Shown one piece after another: positions 7,587-16,117 of a stretch of 64,000 nt of DNA. Source of the DNA: Microbulbifer celer (GTDB lineage: Bacteria > Pseudomonadota > Gammaproteobacteria > Pseudomonadales > Cellvibrionaceae). A program made the translations under genes and the position numbers. The stretch's first letter is position 1. Each line of letters begins with the position of its first letter. The stretch covers positions 186,001 to 250,000 of the forward strand of contig NZ_CP087715.1 in NCBI RefSeq assembly GCF_020991125.1. Reading direction: 5' to 3'. Under the pieces are notes generated by a model that made no database searches, was not told the origin of the DNA, and worked only from the letters and a program-made list of their open reading frames with translations.

Positions 7587-8633
7587 GCAGCGAGCAAATC
7601 GTCTCGCTGCCCCATAAATAATTCATTTGGTGACTTGCCGCCTCGACTTTCTCTCGGCCTGCTGTTCAACCGATTCATAACAAAGTGAACCTGATCGTCC
7701 GTCACCTTGTTGAAGTCCGTTCCTTTTGGAAAATACTGCCGAATAAGACCGTTGGTGTTTTCATTGATCCCCCGCTCCCAAGAGGCGTAGGGGTGCGCGA
7801 AATAAATATCCGCGCCCAGCCCTCTGGCTATAACCTCATGTCCGGAGAACTCAAGCCCGTTGTCGAAGGTTATCGTTTTAATCTTGTCCTTCAGGTGAGC
7901 CATGTGAGCAACAGCTGCATCGGCCAGCAAGTCTGCTCGTTTACCCGTCAGTCGCACAATGACTGTAAACAATGTCTTGCGCTCAACCATCGTCAGCAAT
8001 GCTCCGCTGCGTCCCTTGCCAATGACAGTATCACCTTCCCAGTCTCCAATCCGACTCATCTGATCAACAACAACTGGACGTTCTTCTATACTCACCCTGT
8101 TTTTGATCTTTCCCCGCCGGTCGTAGCTGCCATAGCGTTTACGATATGGCTTGGACGCTATCCGCAGATGTGTATACAAATCCCCACCGCTGGCTTGATC
8201 TGCATAAATTATCTGGTAAATCGTTTCATGGTGTAGCGAAACACCTGTGTGCCTCTCCAAGTAGATCGCAGTCTGCTGCGGGCTTAAATCTTGCATGGTT
8301 AGCAGCTCAATCTGACGCTGCACCTCGTCGGTCACTTTCCGCGCCTTATGGGCCTCTCGTCGCCGGACATCTGATAGCTTATGGGCTTGACCAGGGCGAT
8401 ACCCTCGCAGCCCCGTATTTCTCCGCAGTTCTCGACTGATCGTCGATGGATGCCTTTCCAGCAGCTCCGCTATTTCTGCTTGTGAGTGTCCGGCTTTTCT
8501 CAGGCTGTAAATCTGGTATCGTTCGTTCTCGGTCAGCTGGTAGTAGCTCATCAGTGCTTTTCTCTTGGTCGGGAGAGGCGCCGACTCTACCAGCTGGCCT
8601 CTCTCTTACCAATTGCACTTATTATCCGAAACC
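7557..8633 (-). mobile_element. IS30-family insertion sequence, about 1077 bp
   Basis: A single transposase gene is bounded by imperfect inverted repeats of about 23 bases: GGTTTCGGATAATAAG then TGCAATT at the high-coordinate end, GGTTTCAAGTAATAAC then TGCAATT at the low end (19 of 23 match). The low-coordinate repeat contains the transposase stop codon. Total length is typical for the family. No unambiguous 2-3 bp target duplication can be named, so the exact edges may shift by a few bases. It sits inside the kinase-TPR gene in the same orientation as that gene. Confidence 0.85.
7583..8551 (-). CDS. IS30-family transposase
   Basis: A 322-residue DDE transposase. The N-terminal helix-turn-helix (LTENERYQIYSLRKAGHSQ.., then HPSTISRELRRN near residues 34-45) binds the inverted repeats. 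The catalytic core contains the first Asp in DWEGDTVIG, the second in TFDNGLEF, and the family-typical Glu region ERGINENTNGLIRQYFPKG. The frame is full length and undamaged, so the element may still be active. It ends LLAA within the terminal repeat. Confidence 0.95.
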   Translation of the reverse strand: MSYYQLTENERYQIYSLRKAGHSQAEIAELLERHPSTISRELRRNTGLRGYRPGQAHKLSDVRRREAHKARKVTDEVQRQIELLTMQDLSPQQTAIYLERHTGVSLHHETIYQIIYADQASGGDLYTHLRIASKPYRKRYGSYDRRGKIKNRVSIEERPVVVDQMSRIGDWEGDTVIGKGRSGALLTMVERKTLFTVIVRLTGKRADLLADAAVAHMAHLKDKIKTITFDNGLEFSGHEVIARGLGADIYFAHPYASWERGINENTNGLIRQYFPKGTDFNKVTDDQVHFVMNRLNSRPRESRGGKSPNELFMGQRDDLLAA

Positions 8634-10952
8634 GCGCTTTGTAGTGTTTAGTAGTTGGTAGAATTTTTGTTGAGATTCCTCTTTTTGGCCTCTTAATAGA
8701 TATATTTGAGCAACTTGCTCAAGCGCGGGCGCGTTATTGGGAATCTCTCTTAATATTTTTAGGTTTACTTCTAATGATTCGGAATATTTTTCTTGTAGAA
8801 AGTAGGCTACTCCTAGGTTTGATTTTGTACGAAACCCGCGTAAGTTTTCCGGGATTGAGGTGATGAATTTTTCTGCTTCAGAAAAGTTCCCGCTCTCTAG
8901 CTCGATTACTCCGGTTAATGAATAAGAGGACCAGTGCTCTGGGTGCGCACTTATAATCTGTTTTAAAACTAGGCGAGCGCTCGGGTAATCTCCGGTTGCA
9001 GTATGGTTTATTGCAATTAAATATAGATTGTCAGCAGAAGGGTTCATCGCCGCAGCCAATCTGGCATATTTCAAACCTGCTTCATAGTTTCCATTGCGAT
9101 AGTATTGGCGTGCGCGCTCACTAAACAGTTCCGCAGCCGGGAAATCAGTTGCTTCTGCTTTATTAATTAATTGCTGATATTGTTCTGGGTAGTCGCCCAA
9201 TCCGTATAGAAAGAGTTTTTGGTGTAGTATTTCCGACTCTTTAATGCCGAACTCAGTGACTTTGTCGAGAATCCGCAATGCAGCTTCTAAGTAATTGGTT
9301 TTTCCGCTAAGAACAAATAGGCGTGCTGCTACATCAGCTAGTGTTTGGTAGATGTATATATTTTGAGGGTAGCGCTCACTCAGTGAGATAAGTGTATTTA
9401 AGTCATCTTCACTGAGTTTCTTCGCCTCCATTCGACTGAGAACATCAAGGTAATGGCCGTAGTCATTATCGGACATCGAAACCAGCTTAAGCTCGTTCCG
9501 TTGGTAAGAAGCGGTGAACAACTTGACGGCACTGTTGCTGGTGCGATATTGCGCCTCTTGAGTTTTGTCGGTTAGGAAAGTAAAGCTCTCTTGCTGTTTG
9601 ATTTGGCTGTCTGCAGTTCCCAAGCGCTGCAGCTCAATCTCACACCGGACCTCCGCACACTCCAACCGCGCAAACAGTGCATCGGTAACGCCCTTATCCG
9701 TTAGCTTCTTAAGCTGCGCCTCAAAATCCATCCCCTCCTTAGGCTCAAAACTCACCAACGCACTCGCCTTCAACTGCGAAACCGAATTCATCAACGCCTG
9801 CCGCACCATGGTTTTGGTCAGCGCTTTGGCATTTTCCTCGCCGCGGATCTCGCCGTTAATCTCCACCGGCATCACCGCAATATATTGCGGTTCCAGCCGG
9901 GTGATTTCCTTCCAGCCCCAGTAGCCTCCGGTGCCCACAGTAAGTGCTGCAGCGACACCGGCCACTACCCGCTGCCAGCGGCGGCGTTTTTTGACTTTGT
10001 GGTGGGTAAACAGGTCGGTCAGTGTCGCAGTGTAGTCTTCGGTGTCGCTTTCCAGGCCCTGTTTGTGCAGTAGCGCAAAACCCTGGTACACGATCAGTGC
10101 GCTTTCGGGGCGCAGGGCCGGGTCTTTGGCGAGCAGTTTGTCCAGCAGTATCGCCAGCGGTTCGGGGATTTGTGGCCACGCCTGTTGTGGCGGGGTGTGG
10201 GGTTCGCTGGTGATGCGGTGGGCCATGGCGAGGGCGCCGGCCTCGTGTTTTTCAAACGGGCGGCTGCCACACAGCAGTTCAAACGCAATGGTGCCGAGGC
10301 TGAACAGGTCGCTGCGGGCGTCCAGGGTTCTGCCTTGTACCTGTTCCGGCGACATGGCGGTGATGGTGCCGGCGAGCTGGTTTTCTTCGGTGAGGGTTTT
10401 CTCATCCAGCTGCTGGGATTTGGCGATGCCGAAGTCGGTGATCTTGGCAGTGGGCTGGCCCTTGGGGGGTTCCGCAATCAGGATGTTGTCCGGCTTCAGG
10501 TCTCGGTGGATGATACCGAGGTTGTGGGCCTCAGACAGGCCCTGGCAGATCTGCATCAGCAGATTGAGCTTCTGCTGCAAGCTTGGGGTGCGCTCGCGCA
10601 TCCACGCGCGCAGCGTGGTGCCCTCGATATATTCCATCACCAGGGCGACGCTGTTTTCGCCATTCTCCCGGGATTCTTCGAGCACATCGTGCAGGGCGAC
10701 GATATTGGGGTGGTTGAGGCGGGCGAGCAGGCGCGCTTCCTGCTGGATGCGGTCGCGGGCGTTCTGGCTGGTGAGGCCGTCCTTGAGCTTCTTGATCGCC
10801 ACCTCGCGGTGCAGTTTCAGGTCTTCCGCCAGATAGACGATGCCCATGCCGCCGGCACCGAGTGTACTTTGAAGACGGTAGCGGTCGCCGCCCGGAAATT
10901 CAGGCATGGCCGTGCCGGGCAACTGTTCAACCTCGGGATCTGCAATATCCAT
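8622..10952 (-). CDS. Transmembrane Ser/Thr protein kinase with TPR sensor (paralogue 1, truncated by IS)
   Basis: The surviving 5' part encodes 776 residues, the last few (GFG) from the IS. A Hanks-type kinase domain covers about residues 25-300: P-loop LGAGGMG, K54 in VAIKK, HRDLKPDN with D151, DFG at 173-175 and MSPEQ near 200. A basic patch KKRRRW and a single membrane segment near 340-362 follow, then a roughly 150-residue periplasmic-type domain and helical TPR-like repeats to the end. About 101 C-terminal residues are displaced to 7251-7556. The catalytic part is intact, so a truncated kinase may still be made. The kinase half is GC-rich while the TPR half (8640 to about 9650) is notably AT-rich. 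Confidence 0.9.
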   Translation of the reverse strand: MDIADPEVEQLPGTAMPEFPGGDRYRLQSTLGAGGMGIVYLAEDLKLHREVAIKKLKDGLTSQNARDRIQQEARLLARLNHPNIVALHDVLEESRENGENSVALVMEYIEGTTLRAWMRERTPSLQQKLNLLMQICQGLSEAHNLGIIHRDLKPDNILIAEPPKGQPTAKITDFGIAKSQQLDEKTLTEENQLAGTITAMSPEQVQGRTLDARSDLFSLGTIAFELLCGSRPFEKHEAGALAMAHRITSEPHTPPQQAWPQIPEPLAILLDKLLAKDPALRPESALIVYQGFALLHKQGLESDTEDYTATLTDLFTHHKVKKRRRWQRVVAGVAAALTVGTGGYWGWKEITRLEPQYIAVMPVEINGEIRGEENAKALTKTMVRQALMNSVSQLKASALVSFEPKEGMDFEAQLKKLTDKGVTDALFARLECAEVRCEIELQRLGTADSQIKQQESFTFLTDKTQEAQYRTSNSAVKLFTASYQRNELKLVSMSDNDYGHYLDVLSRMEAKKLSEDDLNTLISLSERYPQNIYIYQTLADVAARLFVLSGKTNYLEAALRILDKVTEFGIKESEILHQKLFLYGLGDYPEQYQQLINKAEATDFPAAELFSERARQYYRNGNYEAGLKYARLAAAMNPSADNLYLIAINHTATGDYPSARLVLKQIISAHPEHWSSYSLTGVIELESGNFSEAEKFITSIPENLRGFRTKSNLGVAYFLQEKYSESLEVNLKILREIPNNAPALEQVAQIYLLRGQKEESQQKFYQLLNTTKRGFG

Positions 10953-11055
10953 CTGCGGGTGTTCTTTTTGTTAGAGCCTATTGGGTGCCCGGTCAGTCCA
11001 TACTCTGGCGCCGGTGCGTGCCGAGCCTGCGGGATCTGCAGCGGGGCCGGGCCCG

Positions 11056-12054
11056 TTAAAGATTTGCGCTGGTCTCGCCGTTGCGGGCGATCTGGGAATC
11101 GTCCGCTTTGTTGTTGTGTTTAGCGCCGCCACAGAGCCCCGGATATTGCTGCCGGAGGTCGTCGAAGGCGGGTAGGTTGCAGATTTTGGCAAACTGCGCG
11201 GTGCAATACCAGATGGGAGAGATGCCCTGCTCCAGGGTTTTGCGGATATGCGCCTTGGCGGAGAGCAGGTCTCCGGTGGTGATATACACCTGGGCGCGGG
11301 CGTAGTTGACGTAGAGATCGTCCGGTGCGTCCCGGCGGATGCGGATCAGGTTCTCCACGGCTTTCTCCGCCTGGTCGAGTTCTGCGTAGGCGCGCGCCTG
11401 CATCAGCAGTCCTTCCCAGTCGTCCCTGCCGATGGTCAGGGCCAGTGCCTTCTGGGCGAGCGCCCGCGCCTGTTCCGGCTGTTGCTGCTCGCGGGCGATT
11501 TCTGCGCGGTACAGCAGAGGGTCGGCATCTTTGGGGGCGAGGTCAGATACGCGTTTAAAGCAGGATTGAGCCTCTGTGTAGCGTTGCTCGATATAATACG
11601 CCAGGCACAGATTGTAGGTATCCATGGCACCGATACGGTCCAGGCCGGCTCGGGTGAGCAGGCGAATGGTTTCACCGGGCTGGCCGCCATCGAGCAGGTT
11701 GCCGGCCAGCAGTGAGATGGCGAAAACCGTATCGTGGTTTTGCGCGATGGCTTCCTGCAATACCGCATTGGCCGCTTCCAGTTCGCCACCCCGGCTCAGG
11801 ATCATGGCTTTCTGAACCCGGTAGATGTAACTGGGGCGCAGCGCAATGGCCTTGTCGATATCTTCCAGTGCTTTGCCGGTTTCTCCTCGCTGCTGGTAGT
11901 AGATGGCGCTCAGGTAGTGTGCGGCAGCGTGGTCGGGCAGGGTCAGGTGCAATTGGGTGAGCAGCTTTTCGGCCTGTATCGGGTCGTTGTGAATAATTGC
12001 CAGGCGCAATTTGGCTTTTAGCACTTCGGGAGTATGGGCAATGGCTTGCGGCAC
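11056..12054 (-). CDS. TPR half of kinase paralogue 2, separated by a frameshift
   Basis: A 332-residue stretch of tetratricopeptide-type repeats (for example DHAAAHYLSAIYYQQRGETGKALEDIDKA near residues 36-64), starting formally at a GTG at 12054. The same frame remains open upstream to about 12237, encoding FEQRDDERHQKEILDALEQL and onward. It then meets the kinase frame at a run of five A bases (12232-12236 on the plus strand). Adding one base there fuses it to the kinase as one protein of about 879 residues, the same length as the rejoined paralogue 1. Alone it would be a soluble scaffold with no start signal of its own. I read it as the C-terminal half of a broken gene. Confidence 0.78.
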   Translation of the reverse strand: MPQAIAHTPEVLKAKLRLAIIHNDPIQAEKLLTQLHLTLPDHAAAHYLSAIYYQQRGETGKALEDIDKAIALRPSYIYRVQKAMILSRGGELEAANAVLQEAIAQNHDTVFAISLLAGNLLDGGQPGETIRLLTRAGLDRIGAMDTYNLCLAYYIEQRYTEAQSCFKRVSDLAPKDADPLLYRAEIAREQQQPEQARALAQKALALTIGRDDWEGLLMQARAYAELDQAEKAVENLIRIRRDAPDDLYVNYARAQVYITTGDLLSAKAHIRKTLEQGISPIWYCTAQFAKICNLPAFDDLRQQYPGLCGGAKHNNKADDSQIARNGETSANL

Positions 12055-12182
12055 CTGCTGCAGGATGGCCGCCAGTCGCTCTCCTGCCTCTGTGCTGTTG
12101 CTGTTGTACTTGTAATCGAAGGCGATTGCCGCATAGAACTCGTACAGGGGGGCAAAGGTGCTGGCTTTTTGTTGTAACTGTT

Positions 12183-13694
12183 CTAATGCGTCGAGAATTT
12201 CTTTCTGGTGCCGTTCGTCGTCTCTTTGCTCAAAAATAGTTCCAGGTAGCGCTGGTAGTGCTGCGCACTGATTGGCTGTATGTCGCCAGCATCGTTTGCC
12301 GGGTAGTCCGGCAGCAGGTAATTGAGTTGGTAAAGAGTGCGCGAGCGGCTGCCCAGGCTTTCGGTTGGTGCCAGGTGCGTGCTGCGGCTGGCGACGACGG
12401 CAAAGCTATTGGCGTTTATCAGATCCAGTGTGAGCTCGCAGGTCGTGTCGTTGCAGTCCAGTTGCGGGACGAGGAGCAGTTGTGCATTGAGCGCGCGAGC
12501 CTGCTGCTCCAGTGATTGCCCGGCAAATTTCCGCGACTCGCTGAAAGGGATCAGAAGCAGGCCATCGCGGGTGGAAAGTCCTTGCTTCAGGGCGCTCATT
12601 ACGTTGCTTTTGAGCAATCGCTGTGCGTCGGAATCCGGTTGCCAGTCAGGGCTGACAACGGCGATATAGCGCCCTTCGGTTTCATGTTCTGGCATCTGGG
12701 TGAAACCGAAATAAGCGAGTGTGGCCAATAGGGCAAGGCAGCCGACAACGGCGGAGGGGATCAACAACCATTTCTGCCAGCGGCGCTTGCGGTGCTGGCG
12801 ATGGTAGTAGCTTTCCACCGTTGCGGTGACACTTTCGGTGCGGGTAAAGCTGTCGGTGCTGTGACGTTCATCCTGCAACAGGTGCTCGATCTCTGCCGCC
12901 ACCGCGGCGGCGTTAAAGGGCCGCTGGTCCGGGTTTTTGGCCAGCAGGCGATCGAGCAGGTCGCACAGTGCTTGTGGCAGGTCCGGGTTGAGCTTTATCG
13001 CCGGTGGATGGGGGTTGTTGACGATGCGATCGATCACCGTATACGGGCTGCTGCCGTCGCCAAACGGATTCTGCCCGCACAGCAGGCGATAGGCGAGTAC
13101 GCCAAACGCAAACAGGTCGCTGCGGTTGTCCAGGGGTTTGCCCTGGGCCTGCTCCGGCGACATGGCGCCCCAGCTGCCGGCAACGTGCTGTTCGCGGGTG
13201 ATCTGGCTGTCTTCGAGCCAGTTCTTGGCGATGCCGAAGTCGGTGATCTTGATGGTGTTGCTGGAGTCCACCAGCACATTTTCCGCTTTCAGGTCGCGGT
13301 GGATGATGCCGGCGCTGTGGGCGCGGGTGAGGCCTTCGCAGATCTGCTTCAGCAGTTGCAGTTTCTGGCGCAGGTTCGGTTCCCGCTCCCGTTGCCAGCG
13401 GTCCAGGCTGCAACCGTCCACGTACTCCATTACCAGGGCGATATCGGCGCCGTCTTCCACCACATCGTAAATCTGTACGATGTTGTTGTGGTTGAGTTGT
13501 GCCAGCAGCCGCGCTTCCTGACGGATGCGCTGGTGGGCATTGCTGCTGTTGGGGTTGGCGTGGAGTTTTTTGATGGCCACCTGGCGGTTCAGGTGTTCAT
13601 CGCTGGCCAGATACACCACACCCATACCGCCGGCGCCGAGTTTGCCGGTGACGAGGTAGCGTCCGATATGGAAGGGCGACTGCTGTGGGTTCAT
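12183..13694 (-). CDS. Transmembrane Ser/Thr protein kinase (paralogue 2, frameshifted after residue ~490)
   Basis: A 503-residue product. The Hanks kinase domain covers residues 12-270 with LGAGGMG, K42 in VAIKK, HRDLKAEN with D134, DFG at 152-154 and MSPEQAQG. A basic segment (HRKRRWQKW near 303-311) precedes a membrane helix near 312-333, then a periplasmic-type domain. The last 14 or so residues (after LELF, near residue 490) are out of frame relative to the paralogue and to the TPR half downstream. It lies 84 bases after the FHA/winged-helix gene on the same strand, so kinase and phosphothreonine-reader are probably co-transcribed. Catalytic residues are complete. Whether the frameshift is real, programmed or a sequencing error is open. 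Confidence 0.9.
   Translation of the reverse strand: MNPQQSPFHIGRYLVTGKLGAGGMGVVYLASDEHLNRQVAIKKLHANPNSSNAHQRIRQEARLLAQLNHNNIVQIYDVVEDGADIALVMEYVDGCSLDRWQREREPNLRQKLQLLKQICEGLTRAHSAGIIHRDLKAENVLVDSSNTIKITDFGIAKNWLEDSQITREQHVAGSWGAMSPEQAQGKPLDNRSDLFAFGVLAYRLLCGQNPFGDGSSPYTVIDRIVNNPHPPAIKLNPDLPQALCDLLDRLLAKNPDQRPFNAAAVAAEIEHLLQDERHSTDSFTRTESVTATVESYYHRQHRKRRWQKWLLIPSAVVGCLALLATLAYFGFTQMPEHETEGRYIAVVSPDWQPDSDAQRLLKSNVMSALKQGLSTRDGLLLIPFSESRKFAGQSLEQQARALNAQLLLVPQLDCNDTTCELTLDLINANSFAVVASRSTHLAPTESLGSRSRTLYQLNYLLPDYPANDAGDIQPISAQHYQRYLELFLSKETTNGTRKKFSTH
12232..12236 (-). other. Homopolymer frameshift site in kinase paralogue 2
   Basis: On the coding strand the sequence reads GAACTATTTTTGAGC. 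With six T instead of five the kinase frame would run on as LELFFEQRDDE into the TPR half. A -1 ribosomal slip on A-TTT-TTG would also join them (LELFLEQRD). A simple one-base deletion or a base-calling error is the commonest explanation. Confidence 0.75.
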
Positions 13695-13778
13695 TTCAGT
13701 ACTGGCTGCGGTTATTACGATTACCTGCGCATCGCCGTCCCTGGTTGTATGCTCCCTGCAGGTGTGTCGTATCTGGTA

Positions 13779-14762
13779 TTACTCGGTGGCCGCCTCGGTG
13801 CTGGCCTCTATGATCTCTTTCTGTGACCCCTTGAAGATATCCAGCTGGTTACAGCCAAGACGCATCTCATGAGATCGGCGCTCTACCAGGCTGGAGGTGT
13901 CAATGGCGTCTGGCAGGCTGTTGGAGATCTGCTTGCGCGCCCGGAAAATCTGCGTATTGAGGTGATTGACTGTGATGCCCAGTTCCCGTGTGGCCAGATC
14001 GATGGCCACCCAGCCCTGGTCTGGCACATCGATGCCGCGGTTGAGGTCGCGGATTCTGGCCCGCGCGAGGTACAGCAGAAGGTAATTGTGCGAGCGCGCC
14101 GCCAGGTCTACGGTGAGGTCGGACTTGGTCAGCTGTAGCTGAACGTGTTCTTCATGGTGGCTGACGGTAAGGCGCAGGCGGAAGTCTGAGATACACAGGT
14201 TCTTCATCGCCAGTTCGGTGGTAGCCCCCTGACTGTTGCCGAGAAACAGCTCCCAGCTGTCGCGGGCGCAATCGATACGGCTGCCGTGATTGACGATACG
14301 CGCGGTTTCGCGGGTATCTGAGCCGTCCAGCAGTTCATAGATCCACACCCCGTTCACGGGATTGAAGTGCAGGCTGGCGATGGGGTCGTGTTCGTCTGGC
14401 AGCAGGTGGTAGCTTTCCAGGGATTGCGCCTCGCCGCTGTGCAGGTCGAGCAGCAGGTTTTCCGGCGGGTCTAGGTTTTCCACTTTCCACACCGGGTTGC
14501 CGGCACGGCCGAAGCATATTTCGTCGCCGAGCCCCAGGGGCTGATTTTTCGCGGGGATCAGTTGAATGCCATTGACCCAGGTGCCGTTACGGCTGAGGTC
14601 GCGGATTACCCACTGACAGCCGCTCCACTGGATAGAGGCGTGAATTCCGGAAATCTCGGGCGCGGTGATACGCGTATCGGCAGCCCCTGCACGGCGGCCA
14701 ATGGTGTGGTGCGCCAATAGATAGACAGGCTGATCCCGATCGGGATGCTGCAGGCAAGCCAT
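13779..14762 (-). CDS. FHA-domain protein with probable winged-helix C-terminus
   Basis: A 327-residue cytoplasmic protein. The N-terminal FHA domain (about residues 5-95) shows IGRR near 22, ISGIHASIQW near 36-45 and IRDLSRNGTWVNG near 52-64. The middle region (110-205) is unassigned. The C-terminal part (about 205-290) has the pattern of a winged helix: a leucine-rich helix LLLYLARARIRD, then ATRELGITVNHLNTQIFRARKQI, in which the last helix resembles a recognition helix. It is therefore a candidate transcription factor that reads threonine phosphorylation directly. The start at 14760-14762 follows AAGGGGG. It is the first gene of the kinase unit, immediately upstream of kinase 2. The DNA-binding assignment is inference. 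Confidence 0.8.
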   Translation of the reverse strand: MACLQHPDRDQPVYLLAHHTIGRRAGAADTRITAPEISGIHASIQWSGCQWVIRDLSRNGTWVNGIQLIPAKNQPLGLGDEICFGRAGNPVWKVENLDPPENLLLDLHSGEAQSLESYHLLPDEHDPIASLHFNPVNGVWIYELLDGSDTRETARIVNHGSRIDCARDSWELFLGNSQGATTELAMKNLCISDFRLRLTVSHHEEHVQLQLTKSDLTVDLAARSHNYLLLYLARARIRDLNRGIDVPDQGWVAIDLATRELGITVNHLNTQIFRARKQISNSLPDAIDTSSLVERRSHEMRLGCNQLDIFKGSQKEIIEASTEAATE

Positions 14763-15221
14763 GTTTCCCCCTTCCCTCAAAAAATGCTGCAGTTGGCCTC
14801 TGCGCAAGTTGGCGAGGCGCAATTACAGTGTTCTGCAAGACAGAGGCAGATGGTGTCTTCGGGTAACCGGGAGTGACACCGGACACGGCTTTGTGCCGGG
14901 CGCTACATCGTGTGATGCGAGCGAGTGATTTCGCCGGGAGCGCTGCACGTCATACATACCGCCAACCATGGCCCCCAGCGGGAGTCAAGTCCGTATAAAC
15001 GCTTTTCCAGCGGTGCCGGGCACGTGCTCGGCCCCTGTCTTGAGTAAGTGGTCACTAACGGAGTAAACCGCAGAGACTTCAGTGTTGTTGGGTTATTTAT
15101 ACCGGACTGCGGAACGAATGCAATGATTGAATGAGAATTGCTTATAAACCAGACAGAGATTGCCTTGTGACCATTTGTGACACTTTTTGCGAGGCTTTTC
15201 AGGGGCCTGTCTTGCTCCAGG
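14763..15221. other. Intergenic region between FHA/kinase unit and ectR
   Basis: About 460 bases hold no convincing gene. The right part probably contains the end of the ectR message, and the left part the promoter of the FHA/kinase operon on the minus strand. No clear promoter or intrinsic terminator was resolved, and no repeat element was seen. Confidence 0.5.
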
Positions 15222-15923
15222 TCACCTTTCTCCGTGGGGGAGCTGGGAAGGCAGGTTGCGGCTGTCTTTGCGGTCCAGGTCGCCCACGTCCAGAACCGGG
15301 GAGGCGTCGATATGCTCTGCGTCCATCATCAGGGCGACCCGTTGCAGGGAGGAGATGATCATGGATTGTTCCCATTCCCGCAGGTCGCGGAACTGGCGCA
15401 CGAAATGCTCCTGAAGGGGAGTGGGCGCATCGCGAATGATATCCATGCCCTTGTCCGTCAGGTGAGCGTGCACTTTGCGCTTGTCTTCTGATGAGCGCTC
15501 GCGATAAACCAATCCGCGTTTTTCCAGGCGGTCTAGAATAGTGGTGACGGTTGCCTGGCTGAGGCTGATTTCTTTGGCCAGGGCGCCGATGGTGACCTGG
15601 CCCTGTTCGCGAATGGCCTGCAACAACAGTAGTTGTGGCGCGGTAAGCCCGGCGGTTTTTACCAGCTGCTTGGAGTGCAGGTCGGTGGCGCGGATCAGGC
15701 GGCGCAGGGTGATCAGTACTTCTTCAATCTTATCCATCAGCAGCAGGCTCTCGAGTTCGCGGCGGGATAGTTGCCCGCGGCTGACTTTATGTGCTGGGGC
15801 GTCTTTGTCAACTGTTTGCTGACGCCCGTGTGCGGTTTGGGCGCGCCCGCCAGAGGGTGCGCTGTGGCCGCTGGGCCTGTCTTCCTCCGCCTTAGGGGTG
15901 TTTGTATTTTGATCTGGTGGCAT
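15222..15923 (-). CDS. ectR: MarR-family regulator of ectoine synthesis (EctR-like)
   Basis: A 233-residue MarR-type winged-helix repressor. The first 50 or so residues are a hydrophilic extension; the DNA-binding core follows, with LTAPQLLLLQAIREQGQVTIGALAKEISLSQATVTTILDRLEKRGLV split across residues 93-139 and a wing containing RERSSEDKRKVHAHLTDKG near 141-159. MarR-family EctR proteins repress ectABC-ask in halotolerant bacteria and are typically encoded divergently next to ectA, exactly as here. Assignment to EctR therefore rests on family plus position. The shared 190-base intergenic region would carry the operator. Confidence 0.88.
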   Translation of the reverse strand: MPPDQNTNTPKAEEDRPSGHSAPSGGRAQTAHGRQQTVDKDAPAHKVSRGQLSRRELESLLLMDKIEEVLITLRRLIRATDLHSKQLVKTAGLTAPQLLLLQAIREQGQVTIGALAKEISLSQATVTTILDRLEKRGLVYRERSSEDKRKVHAHLTDKGMDIIRDAPTPLQEHFVRQFRDLREWEQSMIISSLQRVALMMDAEHIDASPVLDVGDLDRKDSRNLPSQLPHGER

Positions 15924-16117
15924 GAGCCTCGGCCTTGCGTCGTGGATAATGTTTAGAGTACTATAGATTTAATTGTTTAGACCAGTAAATAATTTTCTCG
16001 TGTGAACGTCAACCAGGCGTCACACTTCCGGGGTATAAGCTGGTCTTAAGGGATCCAGGTTGCCCGCTACCGAACGGTCGATCCAGGTCTAATTATTTGA
16101 CAACTAAAGGTGTTGAT
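15924..16117. promoter_or_regulatory. Divergent ectR/ectA control region
   Basis: An AT-rich block at 15945-15998 contains two GTTTAGA repeats (15951-15957 and 15975-15981, 24 bases apart) in otherwise GC-rich surroundings, a plausible EctR operator. A TATAAG hexamer near 16034 could be a -10 element for ectA, but a matching -35 is unclear. TTGACA at 16097-16102 overlaps a possible alternative start and is probably coincidental. Confidence 0.45.

Noticed and set aside
12232-12236. Programmed -1 ribosomal frameshift joining kinase and TPR halves.
   Set aside because: The slip sequence A-TTT-TTG is imperfect and no clear downstream stimulatory structure was identified; a one-base indel in a homopolymer is simpler. 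It is kept as a possibility only.
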